From Peptoniphilus mikwangii (lineage in GTDB: Bacteria; Bacillota; Clostridia; Tissierellales; Peptoniphilaceae): DNA of 64,000 nucleotides. A program made the translations under genes and the position numbers. Where the stretch lies: NCBI RefSeq assembly GCF_000468535.1, contig NZ_AUQY01000005.1, positions 391,343 to 455,342 on the forward strand, in the 5' to 3' direction. Positions 9,388 to 18,761 of the stretch are shown here, piece by piece (positions within the stretch are counted from its first letter, which is position 1; each line of letters opens with the position of its first letter). The notes under the pieces are model-generated. The model worked only from the letters and a program-made list of their open reading frames with translations, was not told the origin of the DNA and did no database searches.

Positions 9388-9420
9388 AAATCTTTCTCGA
9401 GAAACCGGGAAAGATTTTTT
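9388..9420 (+). terminator. Rho-independent terminator after pxpC
   Basis: AAATCTTTC at 9388-9396 pairs with GAAAGATTT at 9409-9417 and is followed by T residues. Confidence 0.8.
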
Positions 9421-9507
9421 GCTTTAATTTAAATTTGTTAAATATTCGACATATTTTAGACACAATAAAGTTATAGTTTTAACATAAACTAATTGAGGTG
9501 GGATTTT

Positions 9508-10263
9508 ATGTATGCAGAGATTATAAAAAATATTTCCGGAGGTGCCTTAAATAAGTTTAAGATATATGACAGCTCCAAAATTAAGTATATTATATCATCA
9601 ATGCTGGCAGGATTTTTTGTCGGGCTTGGATTGATTAGTATGGGAGCATCTATTTCTGTATTTGGAGGACTTGATTTTCCGGTTGTAAAATTTACAAATG
9701 GATTTATTTTTTCCCTTGCATTGTCTCTTGTAATTATGGCAGGAGGGGATTTATTTACAGGAAATGTACTTGTACTTTCAACAGGTGCTATGACTAAGAC
9801 AATAAGAACATCAGATGCTATAAAGGTATGCGCCTTATCATACATAGGGAATTTTTTAGGAGCTTTATTAGTTAGTTTTTTATATATGGGAACAGGAATA
9901 AAAGACTCCGGAGTTTGTAATGCAATTATAGAACTTGCAAAAGTAAAGGCGAGTTTTGCGTTTGTTCCGATGATTTTTAAAGGAATAATGTGTAATATAT
10001 TAGTTTGTCTTGCTGTTCTATGTTGTATAAAAATGAAAAGTGAAAGTGCAAAATTAATAATGGTATTTTGGTGCATAATGCCTTTTGTAATACTCGGATT
10101 TGAGCACAGCATTGCAAATATGACTTGCTTTATAATAGCAAAAGCTATGTCACCTGAGATTACTATTGCAATGATTATGAATAATTTAGTACCCTCGACG
10201 ATAGGTAATATTATTGGAGGGTTGTTAGTTGCAGGAGGCTATTATTTTCTTGGAAGAGAATAA
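9508..10263 (+). CDS. Formate/nitrite transporter (FNT) family channel
   Basis: A 251-residue FNT-family membrane protein with six hydrophobic helices. The GGDLFTGNVLVLSTG segment and the KFTNGFIFSLALSLVIMAGG helix are typical FNT pore features. FNT proteins pass formate, nitrite, hydrosulfide or lactate-type anions; the substrate is not decidable here. The ATG at 9508 follows GAGGTGGG; a TTG 15 bases upstream lies inside that RBS and is rejected. It stands between the pxp operon and gdh with its own upstream gap, so it may be transcribed alone. Confidence 0.88.
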   Translation: MYAEIIKNISGGALNKFKIYDSSKIKYIISSMLAGFFVGLGLISMGASISVFGGLDFPVVKFTNGFIFSLALSLVIMAGGDLFTGNVLVLSTGAMTKTIRTSDAIKVCALSYIGNFLGALLVSFLYMGTGIKDSGVCNAIIELAKVKASFAFVPMIFKGIMCNILVCLAVLCCIKMKSESAKLIMVFWCIMPFVILGFEHSIANMTCFIIAKAMSPEITIAMIMNNLVPSTIGNIIGGLLVAGGYYFLGRE

Positions 10264-10398
10264 CTGATAAAAATAAAGTTGTAAATATAAAAAAATTAAC
10301 AAAAAAATTAAGCGTATTTTACTTGACAAAATTCGTAAAGTTGATTTAAAAGGCTAATAATAGAGCTTTATTAATGTTTGCCAATAATTTCAGTAAAG

Positions 10399-10427
10399 TT
10401 GAAATTATATATAGTATTTGCTATAAT
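10399..10427 (+). promoter_or_regulatory. Sigma-A-type promoter of glutamate dehydrogenase
   Basis: TTGAAA at 10399-10404, 17-base spacer, TATAAT at 10422-10427 with an extended-10 TG at 10419-10420 (TGCTATAAT). The start codon is 93 bases downstream of the -10, leaving a leader of roughly 85 bases. A weaker TTGACA at 10323-10328 further upstream lacks a matching -10. Confidence 0.7.
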
Positions 10428-10519
10428 TAGTGTGTATGAAATTGTTACCATTATGTGAAATGGCAATAGTAGATTAAAGATAAGATTTTATCTTAATTAA
10501 AATTAAAGGAGTGTTTAAC

Positions 10520-11785
10520 ATGACAGATACTTTAAATCCATTAGTAGCTGCACAAGAGAAAGTAAGAGTAGCGTGTGAAAAATTAGGCTGTGATCCGGCA
10601 GTATATGAACTTTTAAAAGAGCCAAAGAGAGTTATTGAAATCTCAATTCCTGTAAAAATGGATGACGGTTCTCTAAAAGTATTTAAGGGTTGGAGAAGTG
10701 CTCACTCAGATGCAGTAGGTCCTGCTAAGGGAGGAGTTCGTTTCCATCCAAATGTAAACATGGACGAAGTAAAGGCACTTTCACTTTGGATGACATTTAA
10801 AGGTGGAGCTTTAGGACTTCCATATGGTGGTGGAAAGGGAGGAATCTGTGTAGATCCTTCAGAATTATCACAAAGAGAATTAGAACAACTTTCAAGAGGT
10901 TGGGTAAGAGGACTTTATAAATATCTTGGAGATAGAATAGATATACCTGCACCGGACGTAAATACAAACGGACAAATTATGAGCTGGTTTGTAGATGAAT
11001 ATGTAAAATTAAATGGCGAAAGAATGGACCTTGGTACATTCACAGGAAAGCCAATTGCATTTGGCGGTTCAGAAGGAAGAAATGAAGCAACAGGATTCGG
11101 TGTTGCAGTAGTTGTTAGAGAATCTGCTAAGAGATTTGGAATTGATATAGCTGATGCTAAGATTGCCGTTCAAGGATTTGGTAACGTAGGTTCTTTCACA
11201 GTTAAGAATATTGAAAGACAAGGCGGAAAAGTTTGTGCAATAGCTGAATGGGATAAAAAAGAAGGAAACTATGCACTATACAATGAAAACGGAATGTCTT
11301 TCAAAGAATTAATTGCATATAAGAACGAACATAAGACATTAATCGGATTCCCTGGAGCAACTAAGATTTCTGATGAAGAATTCTGGGCAAAAGAATATGA
11401 TATTTTAGTACCTGCTGCACTTGAAAATGTAATCACTGGCGATAGAGCAAAGGTTATAAACGCTAAATTAGTTTGTGAAGCAGCTAACGGACCTACTACT
11501 CCAGAAGGAGATAAGGTTCTTACTGAAAGAGGAATAGCTCTTACACCGGATATTTTAACTAACTCAGGTGGAGTATTAGTTTCTTATTATGAATGGGTTC
11601 AAAATCAATATGGATATTATTGGACAGAAGCAGAAGTAGAAGAAAAACAAGAAGCTGATATGATGAAAGCTATTTCCGGAGTATTTGGAATTGCTGATGA
11701 ATATAAAGTACCATTAAGAGAAGCTGTTTATATGTATGCTATTAAATCAATAGATACAGCTATGAAGTTAAGAGGATGGTATTAA
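10520..11785 (+). CDS. gdhA: Glutamate dehydrogenase (Glu/Leu/Phe/Val family)
   Basis: Oxidatively deaminates glutamate to 2-oxoglutarate and ammonia, or the reverse. The 421-residue length and the block HSDAVGPAKGGVRFHPNV with the catalytic region YGGGKGGICVDP identify the hexameric NAD-type enzyme. A Rossmann motif, VQGFGNVG, lies near residue 217. The ATG at 10520 is chosen because AAAGGAG at about 10504-10510 is well spaced to it, while the GTG at 10511 touches the RBS. It is a single-gene unit with its own strong promoter and terminator. Its place beside pxpABC and many preferred codons suggest high expression in glutamate fermentation. Confidence 0.95.
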   Translation: MTDTLNPLVAAQEKVRVACEKLGCDPAVYELLKEPKRVIEISIPVKMDDGSLKVFKGWRSAHSDAVGPAKGGVRFHPNVNMDEVKALSLWMTFKGGALGLPYGGGKGGICVDPSELSQRELEQLSRGWVRGLYKYLGDRIDIPAPDVNTNGQIMSWFVDEYVKLNGERMDLGTFTGKPIAFGGSEGRNEATGFGVAVVVRESAKRFGIDIADAKIAVQGFGNVGSFTVKNIERQGGKVCAIAEWDKKEGNYALYNENGMSFKELIAYKNEHKTLIGFPGATKISDEEFWAKEYDILVPAALENVITGDRAKVINAKLVCEAANGPTTPEGDKVLTERGIALTPDILTNSGGVLVSYYEWVQNQYGYYWTEAEVEEKQEADMMKAISGVFGIADEYKVPLREAVYMYAIKSIDTAMKLRGWY

Positions 11786-11798
11786 TCCTTATATAATA

Positions 11799-11828
11799 AA
11801 AAACCGTTACATTTGTAACGGTTTTTTT
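11799..11828 (+). terminator. Rho-independent terminator after gdhA
   Basis: AAACCGTTAC and GTAACGGTTT form a 10-bp stem with a 4-base loop, followed by a T run ending about 11828. Confidence 0.9.
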
Positions 11829-11890
11829 ATGCTCCTTAAAAGTTTACATATTATTTGATTTGATATATAATTTTCAACAGAGGTGGTTTT

Positions 11891-12826
11891 TTGGAAAATT
11901 TACAAATAGGATTAAATATAATTTTCCCTATATTCTTCGTAATTTTTGTAGGATATTTTTTAAAAACTAAAAAAATTTTAGATGAAAATTTTATTTCCAA
12001 GAGCACTACTCTTGTTTTTTATGTTGCACTTCCGGCGAAACTATTTTTTGATATAAAAAATTCCAAGGTCAACTCGCTGGATATAAAATATGTTTTATAT
12101 TTACTTTTGGGAACTCTTTTAATTTTTGGACTTTCTTGGATTTCGGGTTACTTTTTTATAAAAGATAAGAAAAAATTATCGGCATTTGTACATTGTTCAT
12201 ATAGATCTAATTTTGTGTATATAGGAATACCAATATTAGATTTAATTTTTTCGGAACCTGCAATGGATTCAATTTTAATAGTAATAATTTTTGGGCTTAC
12301 ACTCTATAATATGCTTGCAATTATACTTTTAACTTATTACGGAGATAAGAAATTGAGTATTACAGATTTTTTTATTAAAGTAATAAAAAATCCTATGATA
12401 ATTGCAATAGTACTTGGATTATGTGTAAAGTTTTTGAACATTCCTATTTATAGTGGAGTTGAGTCCGGAGCAAGTATTATTGCAAAGTTATGTACTCCAT
12501 TATCTCTAATTTTAATAGGAGGTTCTTTGAATTTTAACGGAACTTTTTCTGATGTTATGATTATTTGTGTAGATACTTTAATTAAAGACGTAATTGGAGC
12601 GGCTATTTTAGTACCTGTTGGATTTTTAATAGGTTTTACAAATTCGCAACTTGTTGTAGCATATATATTTTTTGGCACTCCTTGCGCATTGAATTGTTTT
12701 ATTATGGGTAAGCAAATGGGTTCAGATGCAAATTTAACCTCACAGATAATAACGGCATCTTTTGTTTTTTCAATAGTATCTTATGCAGTGGGCATAGCCC
12801 TTTTAAAATATTACAGTATAATATAG
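11891..12826 (+). CDS. AEC-family transporter (auxin efflux carrier-like)
   Basis: A 311-residue membrane protein with about ten hydrophobic helices in two homologous halves, matching the AEC family of organic-acid and amino-acid carriers. The helix-loop HCSYRSNFVYIGIPI near residue 110 and the NCFIMGKQMG region near residue 272 are characteristic. The start is a TTG behind AGGTGG at 11881-11886; no ATG serves as well. The substrate is unknown. The metK promoter begins 3 bases after its stop codon. Confidence 0.85.
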   Translation: MENLQIGLNIIFPIFFVIFVGYFLKTKKILDENFISKSTTLVFYVALPAKLFFDIKNSKVNSLDIKYVLYLLLGTLLIFGLSWISGYFFIKDKKKLSAFVHCSYRSNFVYIGIPILDLIFSEPAMDSILIVIIFGLTLYNMLAIILLTYYGDKKLSITDFFIKVIKNPMIIAIVLGLCVKFLNIPIYSGVESGASIIAKLCTPLSLILIGGSLNFNGTFSDVMIICVDTLIKDVIGAAILVPVGFLIGFTNSQLVVAYIFFGTPCALNCFIMGKQMGSDANLTSQIITASFVFSIVSYAVGIALLKYYSII

Positions 12827-12828
12827 GC

Positions 12829-12857
12829 TTTACAGTAAAAAGAAAAAGTGATATACT
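12829..12857 (+). promoter_or_regulatory. Promoter of the SAM riboswitch/metK unit
   Basis: TTTACA at 12829-12834, 17-base spacer, TATACT at 12852-12857 with an extended-10 TG at 12849-12850. The riboswitch starts 20 bases after the -10, as expected for a leader RNA. Confidence 0.7.
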
Positions 12858-12876
12858 AATGACCAACTTAATAGAC

Positions 12877-12970
12877 AACCTTATTAAGAGCGGCGGAGTG
12901 AATGGGCACGATGAAACCCGGCAACCTATTGTGGTGCCAAATCCCACAGAGAGATCTGGAAGATGAGGTT
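12877..12970 (+). ncRNA. SAM-I (S-box) riboswitch
   Basis: The conserved S-box core is plain: CTTATTAAGAGCGGCGGAG, then CACGATGAAACCCGGCAACC, the GGTGCCAAATCC segment, and the closing GAAGATGAGG. The P1 helix is AACCTTAT at 12877-12884 with ATGAGGTT at 12963-12970. It precedes a terminator and metK. The expected behaviour is that SAM binding stabilises P1 and lets the downstream terminator form, shutting off SAM synthetase. Confidence 0.95.
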
Positions 12971-12985
12971 ATTTTTTGATACCTT

Positions 12986-13007
12986 TTCCTCTGGAGGAGG
13001 ATTTTTT
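12986..13007 (+). terminator. Riboswitch-controlled intrinsic terminator
   Basis: TCCTC and GAGGA arms around a TGGAG loop (12987-13001), followed by six T. It sits 16 bases after the P1 helix of the S-box and 16 bases before the metK start, the normal place for the expression-platform terminator. The stem is short, so leakage is likely. Confidence 0.7.
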
Positions 13008-13022
13008 ATTTAGGAGGTAGAA

Positions 13023-14195
13023 ATGGATAAATGGTTATTTACATCTGAATCTGTAACAGAGGGTCATCCTGACAAAGTTTGTGATCAAATTTCAGATGCA
13101 GTTTTAGATGCAATTATTAAAGAGGATAAAAATGCAAGAGTTGCTTGTGAGACAGTTGCATCAACAGGAATGGTATTAATTACCGGTGAAATCACCACAA
13201 GTACTTATGCTGATTTCACTAAAATAGTTAGAGATACATTAAGAGAAATAGGATATGATAGAGCAAAAATTGGTTTTGATGCGGATACTTGTTCAGTGTT
13301 ATGTGCTATAAAAGAGCAAAGCCCTGATATTGCAATGGGAGTTGACAGATTTAAGGAAGCGGGAGTTGATGAGTTGGATTCATTTGGAGCAGGAGATCAA
13401 GGTATGATGTTTGGTTATGCTTGCAATGAAACAGAGGAGTATATGCCTCTGCCGATATCTCTTGCGCATAAAATGTCTAAAAGACTTTCAGATGTCAGAA
13501 AAGAAAATGTTATTGATTATTTAAGACCGGATGGGAAAACTCAAGTTACTGTTGAATATGAGAACTTAGTTCCAAAAAGAATAGAGAATGTAGTAGTATC
13601 TACACAGCATAATCCTGATGTGAGTCTTGAAACTATCAGAGAAGATATTATTAGAGAAGTAATTAAAAAAACAGTACCTGAAACAATGATGGATGAAAAT
13701 ACGAAGATATATGTGAATCCGACAGGAAGATTTGTAATGGGCGGTCCTATGGCAGATGCAGGATTAACAGGAAGAAAGATAATTGTAGATACTTATGGTG
13801 GATTTGCAAGACATGGCGGAGGAGCATTTTCCGGAAAAGATCCTACAAAAGTTGATAGATCAGCAGCTTATTTTGCAAGATATATTGCAAAAAATATTGT
13901 CGCTTCCGGGCTTGCGGAAAAGTGTGAAATAGGACTTGCCTATGCGATTGGCATTGCAAGACCTACATCAGTTTATGTTCAGACATTTGGAACAGGCAAG
14001 TTATCCGATAATGAAATAGAAAAGATAGTTATGGATAATTTTGATGCAAGACCTGCTGCAATTATAAGGGATCTTGATTTATTAAAACCTATTTATAAAC
14101 AGGTAGCAAGTTATGGACACTTTGGCAGAAATGATTTAGATTTGCCTTGGGAAAAGCTTGATAAAGTTGAAAAGTTGAAAGCTTATTTAAAATAG
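13023..14195 (+). CDS. metK: S-adenosylmethionine synthetase
   Basis: Makes SAM from methionine and ATP. The 390-residue protein shows all three family signatures: [17 protein letters not shown] near the N-terminus, [12 protein letters not shown] near residue 120, and [19 protein letters not shown] near residue 260. A strong GGAGG RBS precedes the ATG. It is monocistronic, bounded by the S-box riboswitch and a strong terminator. Confidence 0.97.
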   Translation: MDKWLFTSESVTEGHPDKVCDQISDAVLDAIIKEDKNARVACETVASTGMVLITGEITTSTYADFTKIVRDTLREIGYDRAKIGFDADTCSVLCAIKEQSPDIAMGVDRFKEAGVDELDSFGAGDQGMMFGYACNETEEYMPLPISLAHKMSKRLSDVRKENVIDYLRPDGKTQVTVEYENLVPKRIENVVVSTQHNPDVSLETIREDIIREVIKKTVPETMMDENTKIYVNPTGRFVMGGPMADAGLTGRKIIVDTYGGFARHGGGAFSGKDPTKVDRSAAYFARYIAKNIVASGLAEKCEIGLAYAIGIARPTSVYVQTFGTGKLSDNEIEKIVMDNFDARPAAIIRDLDLLKPIYKQVASYGHFGRNDLDLPWEKLDKVEKLKAYLK

Positions 14196-14202
14196 TTGAT
14201 TG

Positions 14203-14233
14203 GGAGAATTTCAAAACGAAATTCTCCTTTTTT
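14203..14233 (+). terminator. Rho-independent terminator after metK
   Basis: GGAGAATTTC and GAAATTCTCC arms with a 5-base loop, followed by seven T. Confidence 0.92.
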
Positions 14234-14275
14234 TATTACGCTCTTTATACTACAATAGACAATAGGAGAATAAAT

Positions 14276-16462
14276 ATGATAGAAATTAAGGGCGTAGTAG
14301 AGAAAATTATATATAGGAATGAAGATAACGGTTATACTGTTGCAAGATTTTCAACAGAAGAGGAATCTATAACTATAAATGGAAGCTGTGCAGAAATAAA
14401 GACTTCAATGGAATATGAACTTAAGGGAGATTTTATATTTCACAAAAAATATGGTGAACAGTTTAAATTTGAGAGCATAGAAGAAATTTTGCCTCAATCT
14501 GAAAATGGAATAATTAATTATCTTTCAAGTGGAATTATTCCATTTATAGGAGAAAAAACTGCCAAGAATATAGTTGATAAATTTAAAACGGAAACACTAA
14601 AAATTTTAGAAGAGGATACGGAAAGATTACTTGAAGTTGATGGAATAGGTCCGCGAAAATTAGATAAGATTAAAAGTGCTCTTCTTGAGAATAGAGGACT
14701 TAGAAGATTGACTTTATTTTTGAATAAGCATGAGCTCGGAACTACGCTTGCAGTTAAAATATACAAAGAATATGGAGAGGGAGCAATACAGATAATAAAA
14801 GAAAATCCATATAAACTTGCGGAGGATATAAGTGGAGTAGGATTTAAAAAAGCGGATAAGATTGCAATGAGCATTGGAGAGTTTAGAGGCTCATCATTTA
14901 GAAACAGAGCTGCATTGAAGTATATCCTTTCACTTGCAACTCTTGAAGGGCATAGTTTTTTACCTAAAGATATTTTAATTAAAAGAACCCATAAGTTGGT
15001 TGGAGATAATATAGAACAACTTGAAAATGAACTTTTAAATTTAAGCTTAGATGATAGATTTTTTATTGAGCAAAGCGATGGCGAAGTATGTTGTTATTAT
15101 GCACCATATCTAAGAGCGGAAAATTATATTTCCGGAAAAATTAAAGAACTTGTATCCGGAAAATTTGAGTATGATACAAATATAGATGAGATTTTAAAAA
15201 AAATAGAAGAACGTAATGAAATTAAATTTGCAACAAATCAAGTTATTGCAGTTAGAGAAGCTGTTGAAAAGGGAGTATTAATTATAACCGGAGGACCGGG
15301 AACAGGTAAGACAACAACGTTGAAAGCAATAATAGAAATTTTTGAGTCCATGGGAAAAAGTGTAAAGCTTGCCGCACCTACAGGTCGTGCCGCAAAACGA
15401 ATGAAGGAAGCTACAAATAGAGATGCAAGCACGATTCACAGATTACTTGAAATAAGAGTCCCCGATGATGATAGAATAAACTATGGATATGAAGAAGAGG
15501 TTGAGCTTGATTGTGATGTACTAATAGTAGATGAAGTAAGCATGGTAGATTTAGGACTTATGAATACTCTGCTTCATTCTATAAAAAAGGGAACAAGACT
15601 TATACTTGTTGGAGATAAAGATCAGTTGCCGTCAGTTGGAGCAGGAAATGTGCTATCAGATCTGATTGAAAGTAAGAGAGTATCGGTTGTAAATCTAAAT
15701 GAAATTTTTAGGCAAAAAGAACAATCATCAATAATTAAAAATGCACATTTGATAAATAATGGAATATTACCTGAAATTTCAAATTCCGGAGATTTTTATA
15801 TGATTTCGGAACAGAATGAAAAAAAATCTCTTGAAGTTATAAAGGAATTGGTAAGTAGAAGGCTTCCGCAATACTATGGGGTGAATTCTAACAAAATACA
15901 AGTATTGGCACCTATGAAAAAAGGAAATGTCGGGATTTACAGTTTGAATAAAACTTTACAGGAAGTATTAAATCCCAAAGGGGATGAAATTATATTTGGG
16001 GATAATGTATTTAGAGTGGGCGATAAAGTTATGCAAACTAAAAATAACTATAACCTTGAATATAAGATAGAATCGGAATTTTATCTTGAAGAAGGAGAAG
16101 GAGTATTTAACGGAGATATAGGATATGTTGTAGAAATAGATATTGAGAATAAAAGTCTTGTTGTGCTTTATGACGATGTAAAGAAAGTTAAATATGAGTA
16201 TTCGGATTTAGATGAACTTATACTTTCTTATGCCTGTACAATTCATAAATCTCAAGGTTCGGAATTTGATATAGTTATAATTCCGCTACATTTTGCACCA
16301 TATATATTATTGACGAGAAATTTAATTTATACTGCCATAACAAGAGCAAAAAAACTCGTAGTGCTTGTGGGAGAATATAAGTATTTAGATATTATGGTTA
16401 AGAATAATAGAATTTCAAAAAGATATTCCAATTTATGTAAGAAGCTGATGAAAGATGATTAA
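14276..16462 (+). CDS. recD2: ATP-dependent DNA helicase RecD2
   Basis: A 728-residue SF1B helicase of the RecD2/TraA type, which unwinds DNA 5' to 3' in repair and is independent of RecBC. In order: N-terminal OB-like domain (GVVEKIIYRNEDNGYTVARF), helix-hairpin-helix near residues 115-130 (EVDGIGPRKLDKIKS), Walker A GGPGTGKTT near residue 340, Walker B LIVDEVSMVD, the Q/R motif NEIFRQ, SH3-like insert, and the C-terminal IHKSQGSEFD and TAITRAKK motifs. Length and order are normal. The gene overlaps comF by 8 bases. Confidence 0.95.
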   Translation: MIEIKGVVEKIIYRNEDNGYTVARFSTEEESITINGSCAEIKTSMEYELKGDFIFHKKYGEQFKFESIEEILPQSENGIINYLSSGIIPFIGEKTAKNIVDKFKTETLKILEEDTERLLEVDGIGPRKLDKIKSALLENRGLRRLTLFLNKHELGTTLAVKIYKEYGEGAIQIIKENPYKLAEDISGVGFKKADKIAMSIGEFRGSSFRNRAALKYILSLATLEGHSFLPKDILIKRTHKLVGDNIEQLENELLNLSLDDRFFIEQSDGEVCCYYAPYLRAENYISGKIKELVSGKFEYDTNIDEILKKIEERNEIKFATNQVIAVREAVEKGVLIITGGPGTGKTTTLKAIIEIFESMGKSVKLAAPTGRAAKRMKEATNRDASTIHRLLEIRVPDDDRINYGYEEEVELDCDVLIVDEVSMVDLGLMNTLLHSIKKGTRLILVGDKDQLPSVGAGNVLSDLIESKRVSVVNLNEIFRQKEQSSIIKNAHLINNGILPEISNSGDFYMISEQNEKKSLEVIKELVSRRLPQYYGVNSNKIQVLAPMKKGNVGIYSLNKTLQEVLNPKGDEIIFGDNVFRVGDKVMQTKNNYNLEYKIESEFYLEEGEGVFNGDIGYVVEIDIENKSLVVLYDDVKKVKYEYSDLDELILSYACTIHKSQGSEFDIVIIPLHFAPYILLTRNLIYTAITRAKKLVVLVGEYKYLDIMVKNNRISKRYSNLCKKLMKDD

Positions 16463-17078
16463 TTTGTTTAAGAAAGAGTGCTATTTTTGTGATTCAAAAG
16501 AGATTTTTGAATATGGAATATGTAAAAATTGTTATGATAATTTGAAAGGGGATATTTTATTTTCAAAAAAGCTTGAATATGTGGATGATGTTATAGTAGC
16601 GTTTGAATATAATAATTTTCTAAGAGATAAGATGTTGTCATATAAATTTAAAGATAAGACATATCTATATAAATTTTTTTCTGAAGTTTTGACAGAAAAA
16701 TTGTTTAAGGAAAAACTCAGTATGAAATATAAAAATATAACTTGTGTCCCTATGCATAAGAATGCTTTAAAAAAGAGAGGGTATAACCAAAGTGAATTAA
16801 TAGCAAAACAAGTGGCTAAAAATACTTTGTTGGAGTTTGTTGCACCGGTTGAAAAAATAGCGGATGTTCCGGAGCAAGCAGGTATTAAAGAATTTTTCGG
16901 TAGAATTGAAAATATAAAGGGAGTATTTAGATTTGCAGGGGAAAAGGTAGAGAGTATTATAATAGTTGATGATGTAATTACTACCGGTGCTACAGTAAAT
17001 GAAATGGCGAGAGTTTTAAAGGAAAATGGAATAAAAAAAGTAGCGGCATTAGTAGCAGCTACTTCTCAAAATCTTTAA
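16455..17078 (+). CDS. comF: ComF family protein (phosphoribosyltransferase-like)
   Basis: A 207-residue ComF/GntX-family protein, linked in Firmicutes to DNA uptake. The N-terminal zinc-finger-like CYFCDS...GICKNCYDNL and the C-terminal PRPP-binding loop IIVDDVITTGATVNE are both present, as is the RGYNQSELIAK motif. It overlaps recD2 by 8 bases (coupled translation) and its 3' end overlaps the converging brkB-like gene by 20 bases. No comFA partner is adjacent, so a competence role is only by family. Confidence 0.9.
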   Translation: MINLFKKECYFCDSKEIFEYGICKNCYDNLKGDILFSKKLEYVDDVIVAFEYNNFLRDKMLSYKFKDKTYLYKFFSEVLTEKLFKEKLSMKYKNITCVPMHKNALKKRGYNQSELIAKQVAKNTLLEFVAPVEKIADVPEQAGIKEFFGRIENIKGVFRFAGEKVESIIIVDDVITTGATVNEMARVLKENGIKKVAALVAATSQNL

Positions 17079-17994
17079 TAAAATTTTTAAGTACAGATTC
17101 ATATCTTGGCCATAGCGTTGTAGATTTAAAATACTTCATTGAGAATAGAGTTGCATTTATTTCTCCACCCATTAAAATTATCATACTCATAAGCCATAGC
17201 CATATTAGCAGTATTATAATTCCTCCAAGTGAGCCGTAGGTTACAGAGTACTTTGCAAAATTTCCAACATAGTACCCGAATAAATTTGTGGCAAATACAG
17301 ATGAGATAGTGGAAAATATCGCACCGGGAAGAATTAAACTAAACTTTAATAAATCTCTTGTATCAGTTCCCGGACTGTATTTATATACCAATAGAAAAGT
17401 TATAAACATATAAATAAATGGGATTATAAAACTGAGAATATGCCATAGATATGTGATATCTTCTCCAAGTCCCACATAATTTATGAGCATATTTATTATA
17501 GTTTCGCCGAAAACTTGAGTTAATAATAAGAGCAGTATCATTATTATCAAAGCAATGGTGAACAGTAATGACAATAATTTAGTTTTGAGTATACCTCTTT
17601 TTTCGCTAAATCCATAAGCTAAATTTATATTTTTTATAATTTTTTTAAATCCGTTAGATGCTGACCATAGTCCCAGTAAAACAGATATTGAAAATAAGCT
17701 TCCGGAGCTTCCGGAGTAAATTTCTTTTATAAAGTTCATTGCTATTTTTGTGATATCTTCAGGAAGATAACTAAGAGCTTCTATTATATTGTCAGAATAT
17801 AAAAAATTTGTAAAGTTTATTATATTTAACAGAGCAATTAAAAACGGAAATATTGACAAAATTAGAAAATATGCTAAACTTGCACTTATTTCAACAATTC
17901 TATGCTCAGCAAATCTATATAGGAATTTGTCAAAAAATATTACATAATTTTTATTTAGGTTATTATAAAAATTTTTCTTGATTTTGTTAAGCAT
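17059..17994 (-). CDS. YihY/BrkB-family inner membrane protein
   Basis: A 311-residue membrane protein with six hydrophobic helices and the family features SLAYFLILSIFPFLIALLN near residue 40 and the IILLIWLWLMSMIILMGGEI helix near residue 255. The frame opens at a TTG at 18006, but the ATG at 17994 has GAGGTGG upstream and is preferred. The biochemical function of this family is unsettled. It is convergent with comF and divergent from the response regulator gene. Confidence 0.88.
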   Translation of the reverse strand: MLNKIKKNFYNNLNKNYVIFFDKFLYRFAEHRIVEISASLAYFLILSIFPFLIALLNIINFTNFLYSDNIIEALSYLPEDITKIAMNFIKEIYSGSSGSLFSISVLLGLWSASNGFKKIIKNINLAYGFSEKRGILKTKLLSLLFTIALIIMILLLLLTQVFGETIINMLINYVGLGEDITYLWHILSFIIPFIYMFITFLLVYKYSPGTDTRDLLKFSLILPGAIFSTISSVFATNLFGYYVGNFAKYSVTYGSLGGIIILLIWLWLMSMIILMGGEINATLFSMKYFKSTTLWPRYESVLKNFIKDFEK

Positions 17995-18068
17995 AATCCA
18001 CCTCAAGAGAAATTATAACATAATCAGTATAAAATGTGATAAAATATATTGAAAATAAGGAGGAGTAT

Positions 18069-18761
18069 ATGGCATATAATATTCTTGTATGTGATGATGA
18101 AAAAGATATAGTAAAAGCGATAGAGATATATTTAAAAGCGGAAGGGTATGAAGTTTTTAAAGCGTATGACGGCCTTGAAGCCATTGAGATAATAAACAGA
18201 GAACAGATTCATCTTTGTATTATTGATCTTATGATGCCAAAGGTAGATGGTATTTCTGCGATTTTAAAAATAAGAGAAAAATATAATATTCCAATTATTA
18301 TCTTATCTGCAAAATCTGAAATAACTGACAAAATAATAGGGCTTAATGTTGGTGCAGATGATTATATTGTAAAGCCGTTTAATGCTATTGAGCTTGTTGC
18401 AAGAGTAAATTCGGTACTTAGAAGATTTACAAGTTTAGGAAGTGCAGATATTGATAAAGATATTTATAAAGCGGGTAGAGTTGTAATAAAAAATTCATCT
18501 AAAGAAGTTTTTATAGATGATGAGGCGGTTAACTTAACGCCATATGAATATAAAATTTTACTTCTACTTATGAAAAATAAATCTCGTGTATTTAATTCCG
18601 ATGAAATTTATAGACAGGTTTGGGAAGATGAGGCACATGATGTTAAAAAGATAATTTCAGTTCATATATCTCATCTCAGGGATAAGCTCGAAATAAATCC
18701 GAGAAAGCCGGATTTAATAAAGAGTGTATATGGCATGGGTTATAAAATAGAGGATAAATAA
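18069..18761 (+). CDS. OmpR-family response regulator
   Basis: A 230-residue regulator with an N-terminal receiver (acidic pair Asp9-Asp10, phosphoacceptor Asp53 in IIDLMMPKVDG, Lys in DDYIVKPF) and a C-terminal winged helix (VNLTPYEYKILLLLM, HISHLRDKLE, VYGMGYKI). The ATG at 18069 follows GGAGGAG; an upstream ATG at 18036 in frame is ignored because it lacks an RBS. The stop shares a base with the histidine kinase start. It resembles the VanR/YycF type and its targets are not visible, although the downstream sortase is an obvious candidate. Confidence 0.93.
   Translation: MAYNILVCDDEKDIVKAIEIYLKAEGYEVFKAYDGLEAIEIINREQIHLCIIDLMMPKVDGISAILKIREKYNIPIIILSAKSEITDKIIGLNVGADDYIVKPFNAIELVARVNSVLRRFTSLGSADIDKDIYKAGRVVIKNSSKEVFIDDEAVNLTPYEYKILLLLMKNKSRVFNSDEIYRQVWEDEAHDVKKIISVHISHLRDKLEINPRKPDLIKSVYGMGYKIEDK

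Noticed and set aside
9489-10112. 207-codon minus-strand frame opposite the FNT gene
   Set aside because: It is the mirror of a clear six-helix FNT gene, lacks an RBS and has no family features.
10323-10350. Alternative gdhA promoter with TTGACA
   Set aside because: The -35 is perfect but only TTTAAA is found at the right distance; the downstream TTGAAA-17-TATAAT with extended -10 is better.
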